The notes beneath the pieces were generated by a model that was not told the DNA's origin, searched no databases, and worked only from the letters and a program-made list of their open reading frames with translations. Shown here piece after piece: positions 16,816 through 25,600 of a DNA stretch of 64,000 bases (positions are counted from its first letter, which is position 1; every line of letters starts with the position of its first letter). The DNA comes from JALEFZ01 sp964564415. GTDB lineage: Bacteria > Bacteroidota > Bacteroidia > J057. The translations under genes and the position numbers were made by a program. Location: assembly GCA_964564415.1 (NCBI GenBank), contig CAZMAV010000001.1:124001-188000 (forward strand), in the 5' to 3' direction.

Positions 16816-18060
16816 ATGGATCAAATACAGATAGATCACATCGAAGATGCCCTTGAAGACATCAAGGCCGGCAGGATGGTCATTGTTGTCGATGACAAGG
16901 ATAGGGAAAACGAAGGGGATTTTATCATGGCGGCCAGTCATGCCACCCCGGAGGCCATCAATTTCATGGCGACCCACGGCAGGGGCCTCATCTGTGCCCC
17001 CCTCACAGAAGAACGATGTGAGCAGTTGGGCCTGGACCTGATGGTAGGTAAAAATACCGATCATTTTCAGACGGCATTTACGGTATCCGTGGACTATCTG
17101 AAGGAAGGTGGGACCACGGGTATCTCAGCGGCTGACCGCTCCCGCACCGTCAAGGCCCTGGTCAACCCCAATCTCAAGGCAGATGATTTTACCCGACCCG
17201 GACATATCTTCCCCCTCAAGGCCAAACAGGGAGGGGTACTGAGGAGGGCTGGACATACGGAAGCCGGAGTGGATCTCGCCAGGCTTGCCGGACTGGAACC
17301 CGCAGCCGTCATCATAGAGATCATGAACGAAGACGGAAGCATGGCCCGCCTCCCCCAACTAAGAGAAGCCGCAGATAGGTTCGACCTTAAGCTCATCACT
17401 ATCGAGGACCTGATCAAGTATCGGCTAAAACACGATTCCCTCATAGAAAAAAAGGTCTCTGTTCATATGCCCACCGAATTTGGAGATTTTCACATGACGG
17501 CATACGAACAGACCAACAGCAAGGAAGTCCACCTGGCCATCCACAAAGGAAGTTGGGAGCCCGACGAACCTATCCTGGTCCGTGTGCATTCCTCCTGTGC
17601 TACAGGAGATATCTTTGGTTCTTGCCGCTGCGACTGTGGGCCTCAGTTGGTAAAAGCGCTCAAAATGGTCGAAGAAGCTGGAAAAGGATTGGTGCTCTAC
17701 ATGCAACAAGAAGGAAGAGGAATCGGATTGGTCAACAAACTCCGGGCTTACGAACTTCAGGAGCAGGGATATGATACCGTAGAGGCCAACCTTAAACTGG
17801 GTTTCAAAATGGATCAACGCGACTACGGGGTGGGAGCTCAAATCCTCAGAGATATGGGCATCACAAAGATGAAACTCATGTCCAATAACCCCACCAAAAG
17901 GGCTGGTCTGATTGGTTATGGCCTGGAAATTGTAGAACTGGTCCCGATCGAGATACCTACCAACCCCCACAATGAGCATTACCTGCTCACCAAAAAGATG
18001 AAGATGGGCCATCAGATCCTGCGTGATCCCTCTTCTTCACAAATTACCGGGGACATATAG
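16816..18060 (+). CDS. ribBA: Bifunctional DHBP synthase / GTP cyclohydrolase II (RibBA)
   Basis: RibBA provides both precursors of riboflavin: 3,4-dihydroxy-2-butanone 4-phosphate from ribulose 5-phosphate, and the pyrimidine from GTP. The 414-residue protein has the RibB domain first (about 1-205), with DDKDRENEGDFIMAA (acidic metal site) and the RAGHTEAGVDLARLAG motif. The RibA domain follows (about 210-405), with the zinc-site SSCATGDIFGSCRCDCG and MQQEGRGIGLVNKLRAYELQ. It ends NNPTKRAGLIGYGLEIVE, which is typical. Both active sites look complete. I saw no FMN riboswitch in the 226-base upstream region. Confidence 0.96.
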   Translation: MDQIQIDHIEDALEDIKAGRMVIVVDDKDRENEGDFIMAASHATPEAINFMATHGRGLICAPLTEERCEQLGLDLMVGKNTDHFQTAFTVSVDYLKEGGTTGISAADRSRTVKALVNPNLKADDFTRPGHIFPLKAKQGGVLRRAGHTEAGVDLARLAGLEPAAVIIEIMNEDGSMARLPQLREAADRFDLKLITIEDLIKYRLKHDSLIEKKVSVHMPTEFGDFHMTAYEQTNSKEVHLAIHKGSWEPDEPILVRVHSSCATGDIFGSCRCDCGPQLVKALKMVEEAGKGLVLYMQQEGRGIGLVNKLRAYELQEQGYDTVEANLKLGFKMDQRDYGVGAQILRDMGITKMKLMSNNPTKRAGLIGYGLEIVELVPIEIPTNPHNEHYLLTKKMKMGHQILRDPSSSQITGDI

Positions 18061-18075
18061 GCTTAATTTGCACCC

Positions 18076-19629
18076 TTGACCTCAAATAGGAATCGACATA
18101 TAAAGCTCTGGTTATGGCTCTCGGCCTTTTGGCTTGGCCTGACCGGAGCTTTGGCTTTTTGGGGAATGGAGCGGACCGAAGGATATTTTACCTATCCCCT
18201 GGATGATACCTATATCCACCTAGCTATAGCAGATCAGGTCCTAGAAACCGGCAACTGGGGCCCTTCTCCCTTTCAGTTTCAGTTTTCCTCCTCCTCTCCA
18301 GCCTTCACCCTTTTGCTTTCCCTCCTGGGCTTTGCTGATACCTGGGCGCCCTTGCTTCTCAATCTTCTTTTCGGCCTTCTCTGGATATGGGTGGTCAGCG
18401 GACTGGGCTTGGTTTTTGAGGCTTCTTTACCCCGGCTCTTCCTGCTTTTGGCTTTGGCAATTCTTCTTATTCCCCTGCATTTGCTCTCCCTCTTGGGTAT
18501 GGAGCACCTCGCCCATCTTTTTTTCTCGACCCTGTTTTTGAGAGAGGCCTCCCGAAAGCTCAGCCAACCCCAGCTCCATCCCAGTGGCCTCCTTATTCTT
18601 TCTGCCATGGCCATGTGCCTCTTTCGCTATGAAGGCCTTTTTTTGCTTGCAGGCTTTGGACAGGTAGCCCTCTGGCAAAAATCCTGGAAAACCCTGGCCA
18701 TTACTTCTTTAGGCGCCCTCTTTCCTCTATTTGTGATCGGCATTTACATGCTCAGCCAGGGAGGAAGCTTTTTCCCTATTTCCATCTTGGGAAAGGCACA
18801 GGGGATAGACCTACTCGAAGCTGAATTTGCCTCATGGATCGTGAAAGCCGCCTCCAACCTTTACGAAAACCCATTTATACTCATACTCCTCCTGGCCAAT
18901 CTCTGCCTCCTGCTCTTCAATCTTGGCAAACGTCAGAGCCTCTGGACCTGGATGTGGACCCTGGCCACACTTATGCACATTCTCTTTGCCGAAATTGGAG
19001 GCTATCGCTATGAGGCTTACCTCGTAGGATTGGGATTGTTGAATATCATTCTCTCCAGGCCCAAAAACAGGGACCTTCCTATCTTTTCCCTTGCCCAACA
19101 GCAGGTCATGGTCCTTATTTTTGCCCTTGCCCTATTTCCCTTTTTCTCCAGAAGCCTATTTTTCTCCCTTAGCTATCCCACCTTTGTTCAAAATATCTAC
19201 CAACAACCCATACAGACGGGACGCTTTCTGAGGACCCACTATTACAAGTCCTCCGTCGCCCTCAATGACATAGGGGCAGGAAGTTATTTTGGCAAGGTAA
19301 AACTCACCGATATGGTGGGAATAGGGGATCAAAAGGTGTTTAACCTGAGAAAGCAGGATAGGTATAGAAAAAACCTCATCGAAATCTTGTGTGAAGAAAG
19401 AGAAACTGAGATCGCCATCGTCCATTACATCTGGGTAGAAGAAGTCATCCCTGAATCATGGGTGGCAGTGGGCCAATTGACCATTCTCCAAAATATGATC
19501 TGTGCGGATAAGACCCTCACTTTTTATGCATGCAAGCCTTCTGAGATTCCCAGGCTAAAAAATAAGCTGATTCGATTTTCGGAGAGCCTTCCCGAAGGAA
19601 TAAAAGCCGAAATTTTACTCGTTGAGTAA
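18076..19629 (+). CDS. Multi-pass membrane glycosyltransferase-like protein
   Basis: This 517-residue protein has around 11 membrane segments and a soluble C-terminal part of about 130 residues. The first loop carries FTYPLDDTYIHLAIADQV, with the paired acidic residues expected for GT-C fold (family 39-like) lipid-linked sugar transferases. The C-terminal part has VALNDIGAGSYFGKVKLTDMVGIG, a pattern common in that group. The likely role is transfer of a sugar from a polyprenyl donor to protein or lipid at the outer face of the inner membrane; the acceptor is unknown. It probably starts at TTG (18076), 15 bases after ribBA, so it may be cotranscribed. The start is uncertain. Confidence 0.72.
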   Translation: MTSNRNRHIKLWLWLSAFWLGLTGALAFWGMERTEGYFTYPLDDTYIHLAIADQVLETGNWGPSPFQFQFSSSSPAFTLLLSLLGFADTWAPLLLNLLFGLLWIWVVSGLGLVFEASLPRLFLLLALAILLIPLHLLSLLGMEHLAHLFFSTLFLREASRKLSQPQLHPSGLLILSAMAMCLFRYEGLFLLAGFGQVALWQKSWKTLAITSLGALFPLFVIGIYMLSQGGSFFPISILGKAQGIDLLEAEFASWIVKAASNLYENPFILILLLANLCLLLFNLGKRQSLWTWMWTLATLMHILFAEIGGYRYEAYLVGLGLLNIILSRPKNRDLPIFSLAQQQVMVLIFALALFPFFSRSLFFSLSYPTFVQNIYQQPIQTGRFLRTHYYKSSVALNDIGAGSYFGKVKLTDMVGIGDQKVFNLRKQDRYRKNLIEILCEERETEIAIVHYIWVEEVIPESWVAVGQLTILQNMICADKTLTFYACKPSEIPRLKNKLIRFSESLPEGIKAEILLVE

Positions 19630-20346
19630 GTTCTGGTCATTGAGTGCCTTGAGCACATCCTGACGGTAATTCCTGCCTATAGGTATTTCCTTTCCTCCCA
19701 CCTCAACCGATGGGGTACTGTAGGCGTCTACCTTGTCGAGGTTGACAATGAATGACCTGTGGACGCGAATGAATTTATGGGAGGGAAGTTTTTCTTCCAT
19801 AAAGGAAATGCGCTGGTAGGCCGTTACATTTTTTTCTGGAGTAAAAACCCGTATGTAGTCCTTGAGGCTTTCGATGTAGAGGATGTCGGCAAGGGGAATT
19901 TTGACCATTTTTTTGTCTGACTTCAGGTAAATGTGGGCCTCTCCCGAGTCCAGGTCTTCTGTGGTAGCTGAGGCGGGGGAACTATCCCGCGAACTTTGCT
20001 GTATGACCTTGTTGACAGCCCTGAGAAAACGGTCAAAGGAAATCGGTTTGAGCAGATAATCCACTACATCAAGTTCGTAGCCCTGAAGGGCATAGTCCCG
20101 GTAGGCCGTGGTAAAAATCACCTGGGGGGGATCAGAAATATTTTTGAGTAAGTCGATCCCGGTTAGCTTGGGCATCTGAATATCCAGGAAAAGGAGTTCT
20201 ACCTCCTCCTTCTGAAGGACGTTAAAGGCTTCGACGGCGTTATCCAGCCGCCCTACCAATTCCAGATCGTCCAGCCGGTCGATATAGGCTTCTAGTACAT
20301 CCAGGGCCAGGGGTTCGTCATCTACGATCAAACATTTTATTCCCAT
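19615..20346 (-). CDS. LytTR-family response regulator
   Basis: A 243-residue response regulator. The receiver domain (about 1-120) begins CLIVDDEPLALDVLEAYI, has the phospho-acceptor Asp in LLFLDIQMP, the switch Thr in VIFTTAYRDYA and the Lys in DYLLKPISFDRF. The C-terminal LytTR DNA-binding domain (about 145-243) contains ILYIESLKDYIRVFT and FIRVHRSFIVNLDKVDAY. It pairs with the histidine kinase gene 10 bases upstream. LytTR regulators bind as dimers to direct-repeat sites; the target genes here are unknown. Its 3' end overlaps the convergent glycosyltransferase gene by 15 bases. An extension of seven codons to 20367 is open but less likely. Confidence 0.92.
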   Translation of the reverse strand: MGIKCLIVDDEPLALDVLEAYIDRLDDLELVGRLDNAVEAFNVLQKEEVELLFLDIQMPKLTGIDLLKNISDPPQVIFTTAYRDYALQGYELDVVDYLLKPISFDRFLRAVNKVIQQSSRDSSPASATTEDLDSGEAHIYLKSDKKMVKIPLADILYIESLKDYIRVFTPEKNVTAYQRISFMEEKLPSHKFIRVHRSFIVNLDKVDAYSTPSVEVGGKEIPIGRNYRQDVLKALNDQNLLNE

Positions 20347-20356
20347 GAAACAAAGC

Positions 20357-21478
20357 TTAGTTTTCAATTTTCTGTGCTCCCACCGACAGGGGCAGGAGGG
20401 GCAACTTAAGGTCTACTTGAAATGAACCATCCTTTTCTCTGGTGTCGAGGGTGTATTGTCCGGGATAGAGGAGTTGCAGCCTCCTTCGGACGTTTTTTAG
20501 CCCAATTCCTCCACTGACCCGCTTGGCATCGTCCTTTTGATCGTCAGGGATACAGCTATTTTCTACCCAAAAGTACATGACCTCCTCCACTACCTTGATG
20601 TCGATGTGTATCCATTTTTCATCGATAGACTCACTGACCCCATGCTTGAAGCTATTTTCAACAAAAGGCTGAAGGAGAAGAGGTGCGATCTTTACCTGAG
20701 CGATATTCCCCTCCACCTCAAAGTTGATGTCCAGTTCTTTGCCGTAGCGAATGCGTTCCAGAGCGATGTAGTTGTGCAGGGACTCGATTTCTTGTTCCAA
20801 TACCACATAGGGAGCCGATGCGTCATAGAGCATGTAGTCCATCATCCCGGAAAGACGTAGCACCACTTCTGGAGCCGCGTCTGATTTTTTCAGGGTAAGG
20901 GCATATAGGTTATTCAGGGTATTAAATAAAAAATGGGGATGAATCTGACCTTTGAGGAACTTAAGTTCGGCTTCGAGTTTCTCCTGTACCATGGATCTGG
21001 CGACCTGCTGTTCTTCGTACCAATACTTAAAAATCTTGATTACAGAAGCCAGAAGTAGGACTCCGAGGATGTCAAGTCCGTATTCCAGGACCCTGGAAAT
21101 CTTCCAAAAGCCCTCCATGGGAAGGTCGGGAAACTTGATGGGATAGACGATAAAATACACGAGGGTGCGGTGGATAAGCCCTGAGACAAGGAGGATACCA
21201 AAGACTCCCATGGCAAATTTCCAGTATTTTCCTTTAAGGAAAAATCTGGGAATCAGGATGTAGAGGGTAAAATATACCGAAATGAGCTTAGGAAGCAGCA
21301 AGACTAGCTCAAAGCCCAGGGCTTCAAAAAACTCAAAAAGAATGCCCCTACTGGCAAAGGTGAAAAAGGCCTGGAAGACCAGGTATGCCAGCCAGAAAAC
21401 CGCATGCGAAAACGACCGATTGCGGAAAAAGGCCGTTTCAAAGAAAGGATGTTGGACCCTTGTATTTTCCATTTCCAT
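20357..21478 (-). CDS. LytS-type sensor histidine kinase
   Basis: A 373-residue membrane kinase with four predicted transmembrane helices (about residues 25-150). A short linker leads into a His_kinase (LytS/YehU class) domain. The phospho-acceptor His is in FLKGQIHPHFLFNTLNNLY. The ATPase part has LLLQPFVENSFKHGV (N box), and SGGIGLKNVRRRLQLLYPG is the G region. No extracytoplasmic sensor domain is visible, so the signal is probably sensed within the membrane part. The gene precedes its LytTR partner. Met at 21478 or 21472 are equally plausible starts. Confidence 0.92.
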   Translation of the reverse strand: MEMENTRVQHPFFETAFFRNRSFSHAVFWLAYLVFQAFFTFASRGILFEFFEALGFELVLLLPKLISVYFTLYILIPRFFLKGKYWKFAMGVFGILLVSGLIHRTLVYFIVYPIKFPDLPMEGFWKISRVLEYGLDILGVLLLASVIKIFKYWYEEQQVARSMVQEKLEAELKFLKGQIHPHFLFNTLNNLYALTLKKSDAAPEVVLRLSGMMDYMLYDASAPYVVLEQEIESLHNYIALERIRYGKELDINFEVEGNIAQVKIAPLLLQPFVENSFKHGVSESIDEKWIHIDIKVVEEVMYFWVENSCIPDDQKDDAKRVSGGIGLKNVRRRLQLLYPGQYTLDTREKDGSFQVDLKLPLLPLSVGAQKIEN

Positions 21479-21609
21479 GAACTTACTGCCTTTTTTGGAC
21501 AAATAAATACTTCCACTTGCTTTTTTGCCAAAATACCTTCTGTCCCCACCCTAATTTCCCTCTTTGCCTCCCGAGTAGCTTTTTGAGTAGCATTTTTCTC
21601 TGATTTGAT

Positions 21610-21773
21610 CGTGGAAGTCGTTTGTATGGAAAAATCGTACGTCTGGCGAAAAAAAGCTGCGCTTAAAGTATTTTTGTTGTTAATTCTATTTGTTTTAGTG
21701 CTAAAAGTAAAAATTATTTTAAGCGTTAGAGTTGTGTGTACCTCTCTGCAGTGCGTGGCAGAGAGGTTTTTTT
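21610..21773 (+). ncRNA. Possible small structured RNA
   Basis: A perfect 9-bp terminator stem (21741-21749 with 21758-21766, then seven T residues) ends a stretch in which no plus-strand gene lies upstream. The preceding 115 bases contain two further inverted repeats: CGCTTAAA at 21660-21667 with TTTAAGCG at 21718-21725, and TTTTAG directly followed by TG and CTAAAA near 21693-21706. A TTG and a TTTG about 20 bases apart near 21583-21607 could be a promoter, which would give a transcript of around 160 bases. The 5' end is a guess. I do not recognise it as 6S RNA, tmRNA or a known riboswitch. Confidence 0.3.
21741..21773 (+). terminator. Strong orphan intrinsic terminator
   Basis: CCTCTCTGC at 21741-21749 pairs perfectly with GCAGAGAGG at 21758-21766 around an 8-base loop, followed by seven T residues. 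It reads on the plus strand only. Confidence 0.85.
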
Positions 21774-21907
21774 ATGCACTTTTTGAGCTAAATGTGGGGA
21801 GAAACCCGCGGTTTTCCTCATAATAATTGGCGTTACAGTCCTCGAACTTTTACCTTTGAAAAGTAAAGCTACATGGGCTTTTTTCGATTCAAACTTTATT
21901 TACATTC

Positions 21908-22882
21908 ATGCTTTCCCGTCCCAGAAGAAACCGAAAATCACCTATCCTTCGCAACCTTGTTCAGGAAAATCATTTGAGTATCCAGGACCTCATGTACCCT
22001 ATTTTTGTCATGCCGGGTTCGCAAAAGAAAGAAGCGATAGCTTCCATGCCGGGGATATTTCGCCTGAGCATAGACCTCATGCTTGGTGAGATGGAGCAAT
22101 GCCTACAGCATGGGCTGGGAGCCTTTATTTTATTTCCCGCTGTCCCTGAAAACCTCAAGGACAGCCATGCCAGCTATAGTTATTCGGAAAACAATTTCTA
22201 CCTGGAGGCCATTCGTCAAGCCAAGTCTCACTTCCCGGAGGCTCTGATCGCTACGGATGTCGCCATGGACCCCTACAGCAGCGACGGGCATGACGGCCTG
22301 GTGGAAGATGGAAAAATTCTGAACGACAAGACCCTGCCTATTCTGTCTCAAATGGCCCTGAGCCAGGCTGCTGCAGGCGCTGATGTGATCGGACCTTCGG
22401 ACATGATGGACGGGAGGGTAGCTTACATTCGCGAAGAGCTGGACGAAGAAGGTTTTGAGGAGGTATCCATTCTGTCCTACACAGCCAAATACGCCAGCGC
22501 CTTCTACGGTCCTTTTCGCGATGCCTTGGAGTCAGCTCCAAAATTTGGCGATAAAAAGACCTACCAAATGAACCCAGCCAACAAGCGGGTAGCGATCACT
22601 GAGGCCGAACTGGACGAAGCAGAAGGAGCGGATATCCTCATGGTCAAACCCGCCATGGCTTACATGGATGTGATTCAGACCCTTAGGGAGGAGACTCAGC
22701 TTCCCATTGCCGCCTACAATGTAAGCGGTGAGTACGCCATGGTAAAAGCTGCTGCCCAAAAAGGCTGGATCGAAGAGGATAAAATTGTGGATGAGGTGAT
22801 GATGGGACTCAAACGGGCCGGAGCTGACATTATTTTGACTTATTTTGCCAAAGACCTAGCCATGCGATGGGCTCGCCGATAG
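21908..22882 (+). CDS. hemB: Delta-aminolevulinic acid dehydratase (porphobilinogen synthase)
   Basis: HemB condenses two 5-aminolevulinate molecules into porphobilinogen, the second dedicated step of haem synthesis. The 324-residue protein has MYPIFVMPGSQKKEAIASMPG near the front. AQAAAGADVIGPSDMMDGR is the Bacteroidota-type loop, and SYTAKYASAFYGPFRDA holds the first Schiff-base Lys. DILMVKPAMAYMDVI holds the catalytic Lys, and YNVSGEYAMVKAAAQKGW follows. The active site is complete. In the metal-site region (ALIATDVAMDPYSSDGHDG) there are no Cys residues, so it should be a magnesium-dependent rather than zinc-dependent enzyme. gldF begins about 40 bases downstream. Confidence 0.95.
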   Translation: MLSRPRRNRKSPILRNLVQENHLSIQDLMYPIFVMPGSQKKEAIASMPGIFRLSIDLMLGEMEQCLQHGLGAFILFPAVPENLKDSHASYSYSENNFYLEAIRQAKSHFPEALIATDVAMDPYSSDGHDGLVEDGKILNDKTLPILSQMALSQAAAGADVIGPSDMMDGRVAYIREELDEEGFEEVSILSYTAKYASAFYGPFRDALESAPKFGDKKTYQMNPANKRVAITEAELDEAEGADILMVKPAMAYMDVIQTLREETQLPIAAYNVSGEYAMVKAAAQKGWIEEDKIVDEVMMGLKRAGADIILTYFAKDLAMRWARR

Positions 22883-22921
22883 CCATATGTTGGATTTGAA
22901 TATAAATTGAAGCAAAACTCA

Positions 22922-23722
22922 ATGCCCATGAATGTACTGACCATTTTCAGAAAAGAAGTAGCTTCCTTTTTCAATTCATTGATCGCTTATGTGGTCATCA
23001 GTGTATTTTTGATCGGGACGGGACTCTTCTTTTGGGTATTTGAATACAACATTCTCGAAAATGGGATTACTCAAATGGATGCCCTATTCGACTTTGGGCC
23101 TTATATGTTTCTCTTTTTAGTTCCAGCCATTACCATGAGGGCCTTTGCAGAAGAGATGAAGTCGGGAACCATCGAGTTTCTCTACACCAAACCTCTGACA
23201 AATGGGTCTATCATTACGGGTAAGTTTCTGGCGGGAATTTTCCTGGTCCTCTTTTCTCTCCTCCCTTCCCTGATTTACTACCTTAGCGCGTATTGGTTGG
23301 GCATCCTGGATTCAAGCCCTCAGTCAACCCTTGGGGCCTTGGGTGAAATCCTGGTAGCTCCAGCCATGGGTCCTTCCAACCTGGATGTAGGGGCTACTTG
23401 GGGGGCCTATCTTGGACTTTTTGCTGTGGGCTGCATCTTTACGGGAATCGGACTTTTCACATCAGCCCTGACCGACAACCAAATCGTGGCTTTTATCCTT
23501 GCCGTATTTCTCTGCTTTTTCTTTTTTACCGGATTTGATTTTCTGGCAGGAATCAAGGTCCTGAGTGGGGTCAACAGCCTGTTTTTGCGGCTCAGCATCA
23601 TGCAGCATTATGAGAGCATCAGCCGTGGGGTCATAGACAGCAGGGATCTACTCTATTTCCTGAGTTTTATTGTTATTTCCCTTATTCTGACCCGCATCGT
23701 CCTCAGTCAAAAGCTAGGTTGA
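22922..23722 (+). CDS. gldF: Gliding motility ABC transporter permease GldF
   Basis: A 266-residue ABC-2 type permease with six predicted helices, matching GldF of the GldAFG transporter needed for gliding in many Bacteroidota. The cytoplasmic loop FLVPAITMRAFAEEMKSGTIEFLYTKPLTNGSIITGKF is characteristic of this branch. Family members form a channel with the ATPase GldA, and the partner GldG normally follows in the same operon. Here no gldG or gldA lies nearby: the next gene is a protease 205 bases downstream. Met at 22922 or 22928 fits best. The TTG at 22907 is a weaker option. Confidence 0.85.
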   Translation: MPMNVLTIFRKEVASFFNSLIAYVVISVFLIGTGLFFWVFEYNILENGITQMDALFDFGPYMFLFLVPAITMRAFAEEMKSGTIEFLYTKPLTNGSIITGKFLAGIFLVLFSLLPSLIYYLSAYWLGILDSSPQSTLGALGEILVAPAMGPSNLDVGATWGAYLGLFAVGCIFTGIGLFTSALTDNQIVAFILAVFLCFFFFTGFDFLAGIKVLSGVNSLFLRLSIMQHYESISRGVIDSRDLLYFLSFIVISLILTRIVLSQKLG

Positions 23723-23926
23723 TGAGCCTGGGATGTAACCTTTGACTTTCTATTCAGGCAGAATCTACTCCCTGAGTGGAAATTTCATTCTTGATTATAC
23801 TATATATTTCATCCTATAATAATAATCGATCTGCCGTAAAAATTTAATAAAGCCTTAGGCATTTAGGCCTATTTTCATTAACATTATATGCAGAAAAACT
23901 CATTTAACTATATAACCCAAGGAAAC

Positions 23927-25528
23927 ATGCTGAAAGCTGCTCGACTCACATGGGTAGGCCTGATCCTCCTATTGGCAGGCTGCCAAAACCAAGAGGCTGA
24001 ACTAAGTCCCCAAGCCCTTCAACCTACAGACCTTTCACTCAAACAAGGGATTGTTGCCCTTGACGACCGCGAACCCATGAGCCTCATGGAGATGGAAAGA
24101 ATCTTCTACGAGCGCCTCAATGAAAAGGGTGAACTCTCCTGGTCAGACTTCGACGCCTACACCTCCTGGTCAGCATTGGTTCGATCTGATTCTATGATCT
24201 CAGTCGGCTACCAGCCCCAAGGCTTCGCCAACCTCAATGAGCGTATCCACCAAATTGACTTTCAATCTCCAACATGGCAGCAGGTGCGAAAGGACCTCAT
24301 CCAGTGGGTGGTGGACGAGACCAACCGCCTTCACCCAGAAGAAAAAGTTGAAGCAGAGAATATTCTGGGTTTTGGAGAAGCCTCCCTCCCCTACTTCTTC
24401 ATTCGAGTCTACGACTACGAAATCCTGGCCAAGCTCCGTCAGATGAGGGTGGTTCGCTATGCAGAACCCAGCGGATACAGCCCTCTTGCATATCAAAACA
24501 ACCGTTCTTCCTTGGGCTGTGGCCTGTCAAATCCTTCCTCTCAGCCTCCCACCAGTTATTTTGCCACTACGACCCCTGCCACCACCAAGGTTTCCTGGCA
24601 TCACCTCAACGATCAGTTTCACCGGGTAGAAGATGCCTGGGCCGCTGGCGCAGATGGGGATAATATCACTGTAGGTTTGATCGACACAGGAATCAGCCCT
24701 GATCAGTCCAAGCTCAACGGCAGTTATTCAAGTGGAGCCTCCACGGGAAGGTTCCGCCAAAAATACGGCACCTACCAGACTGGATGGTGGTGGTGGAAAA
24801 GCTACGATGGTCCCAATGATCAGTGTGGACACGGCACTTCTATGGCAGGGGTTATTGCTGCCCCCCGTGCAGGTGATGGTGCCTCTATGGGTACCGCATG
24901 GAAGGCAGACCTGATCTCCGTTCGGGCTACCAGCGACGTAGTGATCAACGGCTCCAATGAAAAAGATGGTGTAGCCGAGGCCCTTGTCCTTCTAGGCAAC
25001 CGCTCCGACGTTCGCATCATTTCTATGTCTATCGGTGATGTATTTTCCAGTGGTACAGTTAAGGATGGCATCCGCTACGCCTACAACAGGGGTAAACTTA
25101 TTTTTGCTGCCGGAGGTACCTCCACCTCTTTCACCAACTGGGTAGGAGTTATCTTCCCCGCCACCATGAATGAGACCGTAGCCGTAACGGGTGTAGACAC
25201 TGGTACTCCCCTAAGGCGCTGTGATGCCTGCCACTCCGGCAGCAAGATCGACTTTGTGGTGACCATGGAAGGTAGAAACGATGGCGACAAGCATCCCCTC
25301 ACCCTGGCACCCAGTGGCAATGTCCCTGATCTGGTCGCAGGTTCTTCAGTGGCTACAGCCACCATGGCAGGAATGGCTGCCCTCCTTTGGGGAGAATATC
25401 CCTCTTGGTCAAGAGGGCAGATCATGGATCGCCTCAAAGATGCCTCTGAGTACTATCCCTATCGCAGTGGAGACTTTGGCTGGGGAAGGGTGGATATTGC
25501 CGCCGCCGTAACCGGACAAAACCTCTAA
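23927..25528 (+). CDS. Subtilisin-like (S8) protease lipoprotein
   Basis: A 533-residue secreted serine endopeptidase. The signal peptide ends with lipobox LLLAGC, so it is probably membrane anchored. A region of about 200 residues of unassigned N-terminal sequence, likely a propeptide, follows. The S8 catalytic triad is complete: Asp253 in VGLIDTGIS, His302 in CGHGTSMAGVIAAP, and Ser474 in AGSSVATATMAGMAALLW. The Ser motif is GSSVA rather than the usual GTSMA, an accepted variant. The start at 23927 has a good AAGGAAA ribosome-binding site and gives a normal signal peptide. An in-frame ATG at 23888 would add 13 residues. There is no T9SS sorting domain, unlike the other secreted enzymes here. 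Confidence 0.9.
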   Translation: MLKAARLTWVGLILLLAGCQNQEAELSPQALQPTDLSLKQGIVALDDREPMSLMEMERIFYERLNEKGELSWSDFDAYTSWSALVRSDSMISVGYQPQGFANLNERIHQIDFQSPTWQQVRKDLIQWVVDETNRLHPEEKVEAENILGFGEASLPYFFIRVYDYEILAKLRQMRVVRYAEPSGYSPLAYQNNRSSLGCGLSNPSSQPPTSYFATTTPATTKVSWHHLNDQFHRVEDAWAAGADGDNITVGLIDTGISPDQSKLNGSYSSGASTGRFRQKYGTYQTGWWWWKSYDGPNDQCGHGTSMAGVIAAPRAGDGASMGTAWKADLISVRATSDVVINGSNEKDGVAEALVLLGNRSDVRIISMSIGDVFSSGTVKDGIRYAYNRGKLIFAAGGTSTSFTNWVGVIFPATMNETVAVTGVDTGTPLRRCDACHSGSKIDFVVTMEGRNDGDKHPLTLAPSGNVPDLVAGSSVATATMAGMAALLWGEYPSWSRGQIMDRLKDASEYYPYRSGDFGWGRVDIAAAVTGQNL

Positions 25529-25548
25529 CATCTGTTATTATTCATAGA

Positions 25549-25582
25549 AAAAGGCCGATTTTCGCTTGAAAATCGGCCTTTT
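25549..25582. terminator. Bidirectional intrinsic terminator
   Basis: A long, nearly perfect stem (GGCCGATTTTC at 25553-25563 with GAAAATCGGCC at 25568-25578) is flanked by A and T runs on both sides. It serves both the subtilase gene and the convergent ferredoxin gene. Confidence 0.9.
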
Positions 25583-25600
25583 CTGATGCTTGAAGACGGA

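Larger units (their letters stand above)
21479..21907. other. 429-bp intergenic region between kinase and hemB
   Basis: The region separates two divergently transcribed genes. No protein-coding gene is convincing: the 72-codon plus-strand ORF at 21605-21823 runs through a terminator hairpin. It contains a strong plus-strand intrinsic terminator with no gene in front of it, described separately as a possible small RNA. Confidence 0.6.

Noticed and set aside
21605..21823. A 72-codon plus-strand ORF
   Set aside because: It reads straight through a strong terminator hairpin and has no family resemblance; the region is better read as non-coding.
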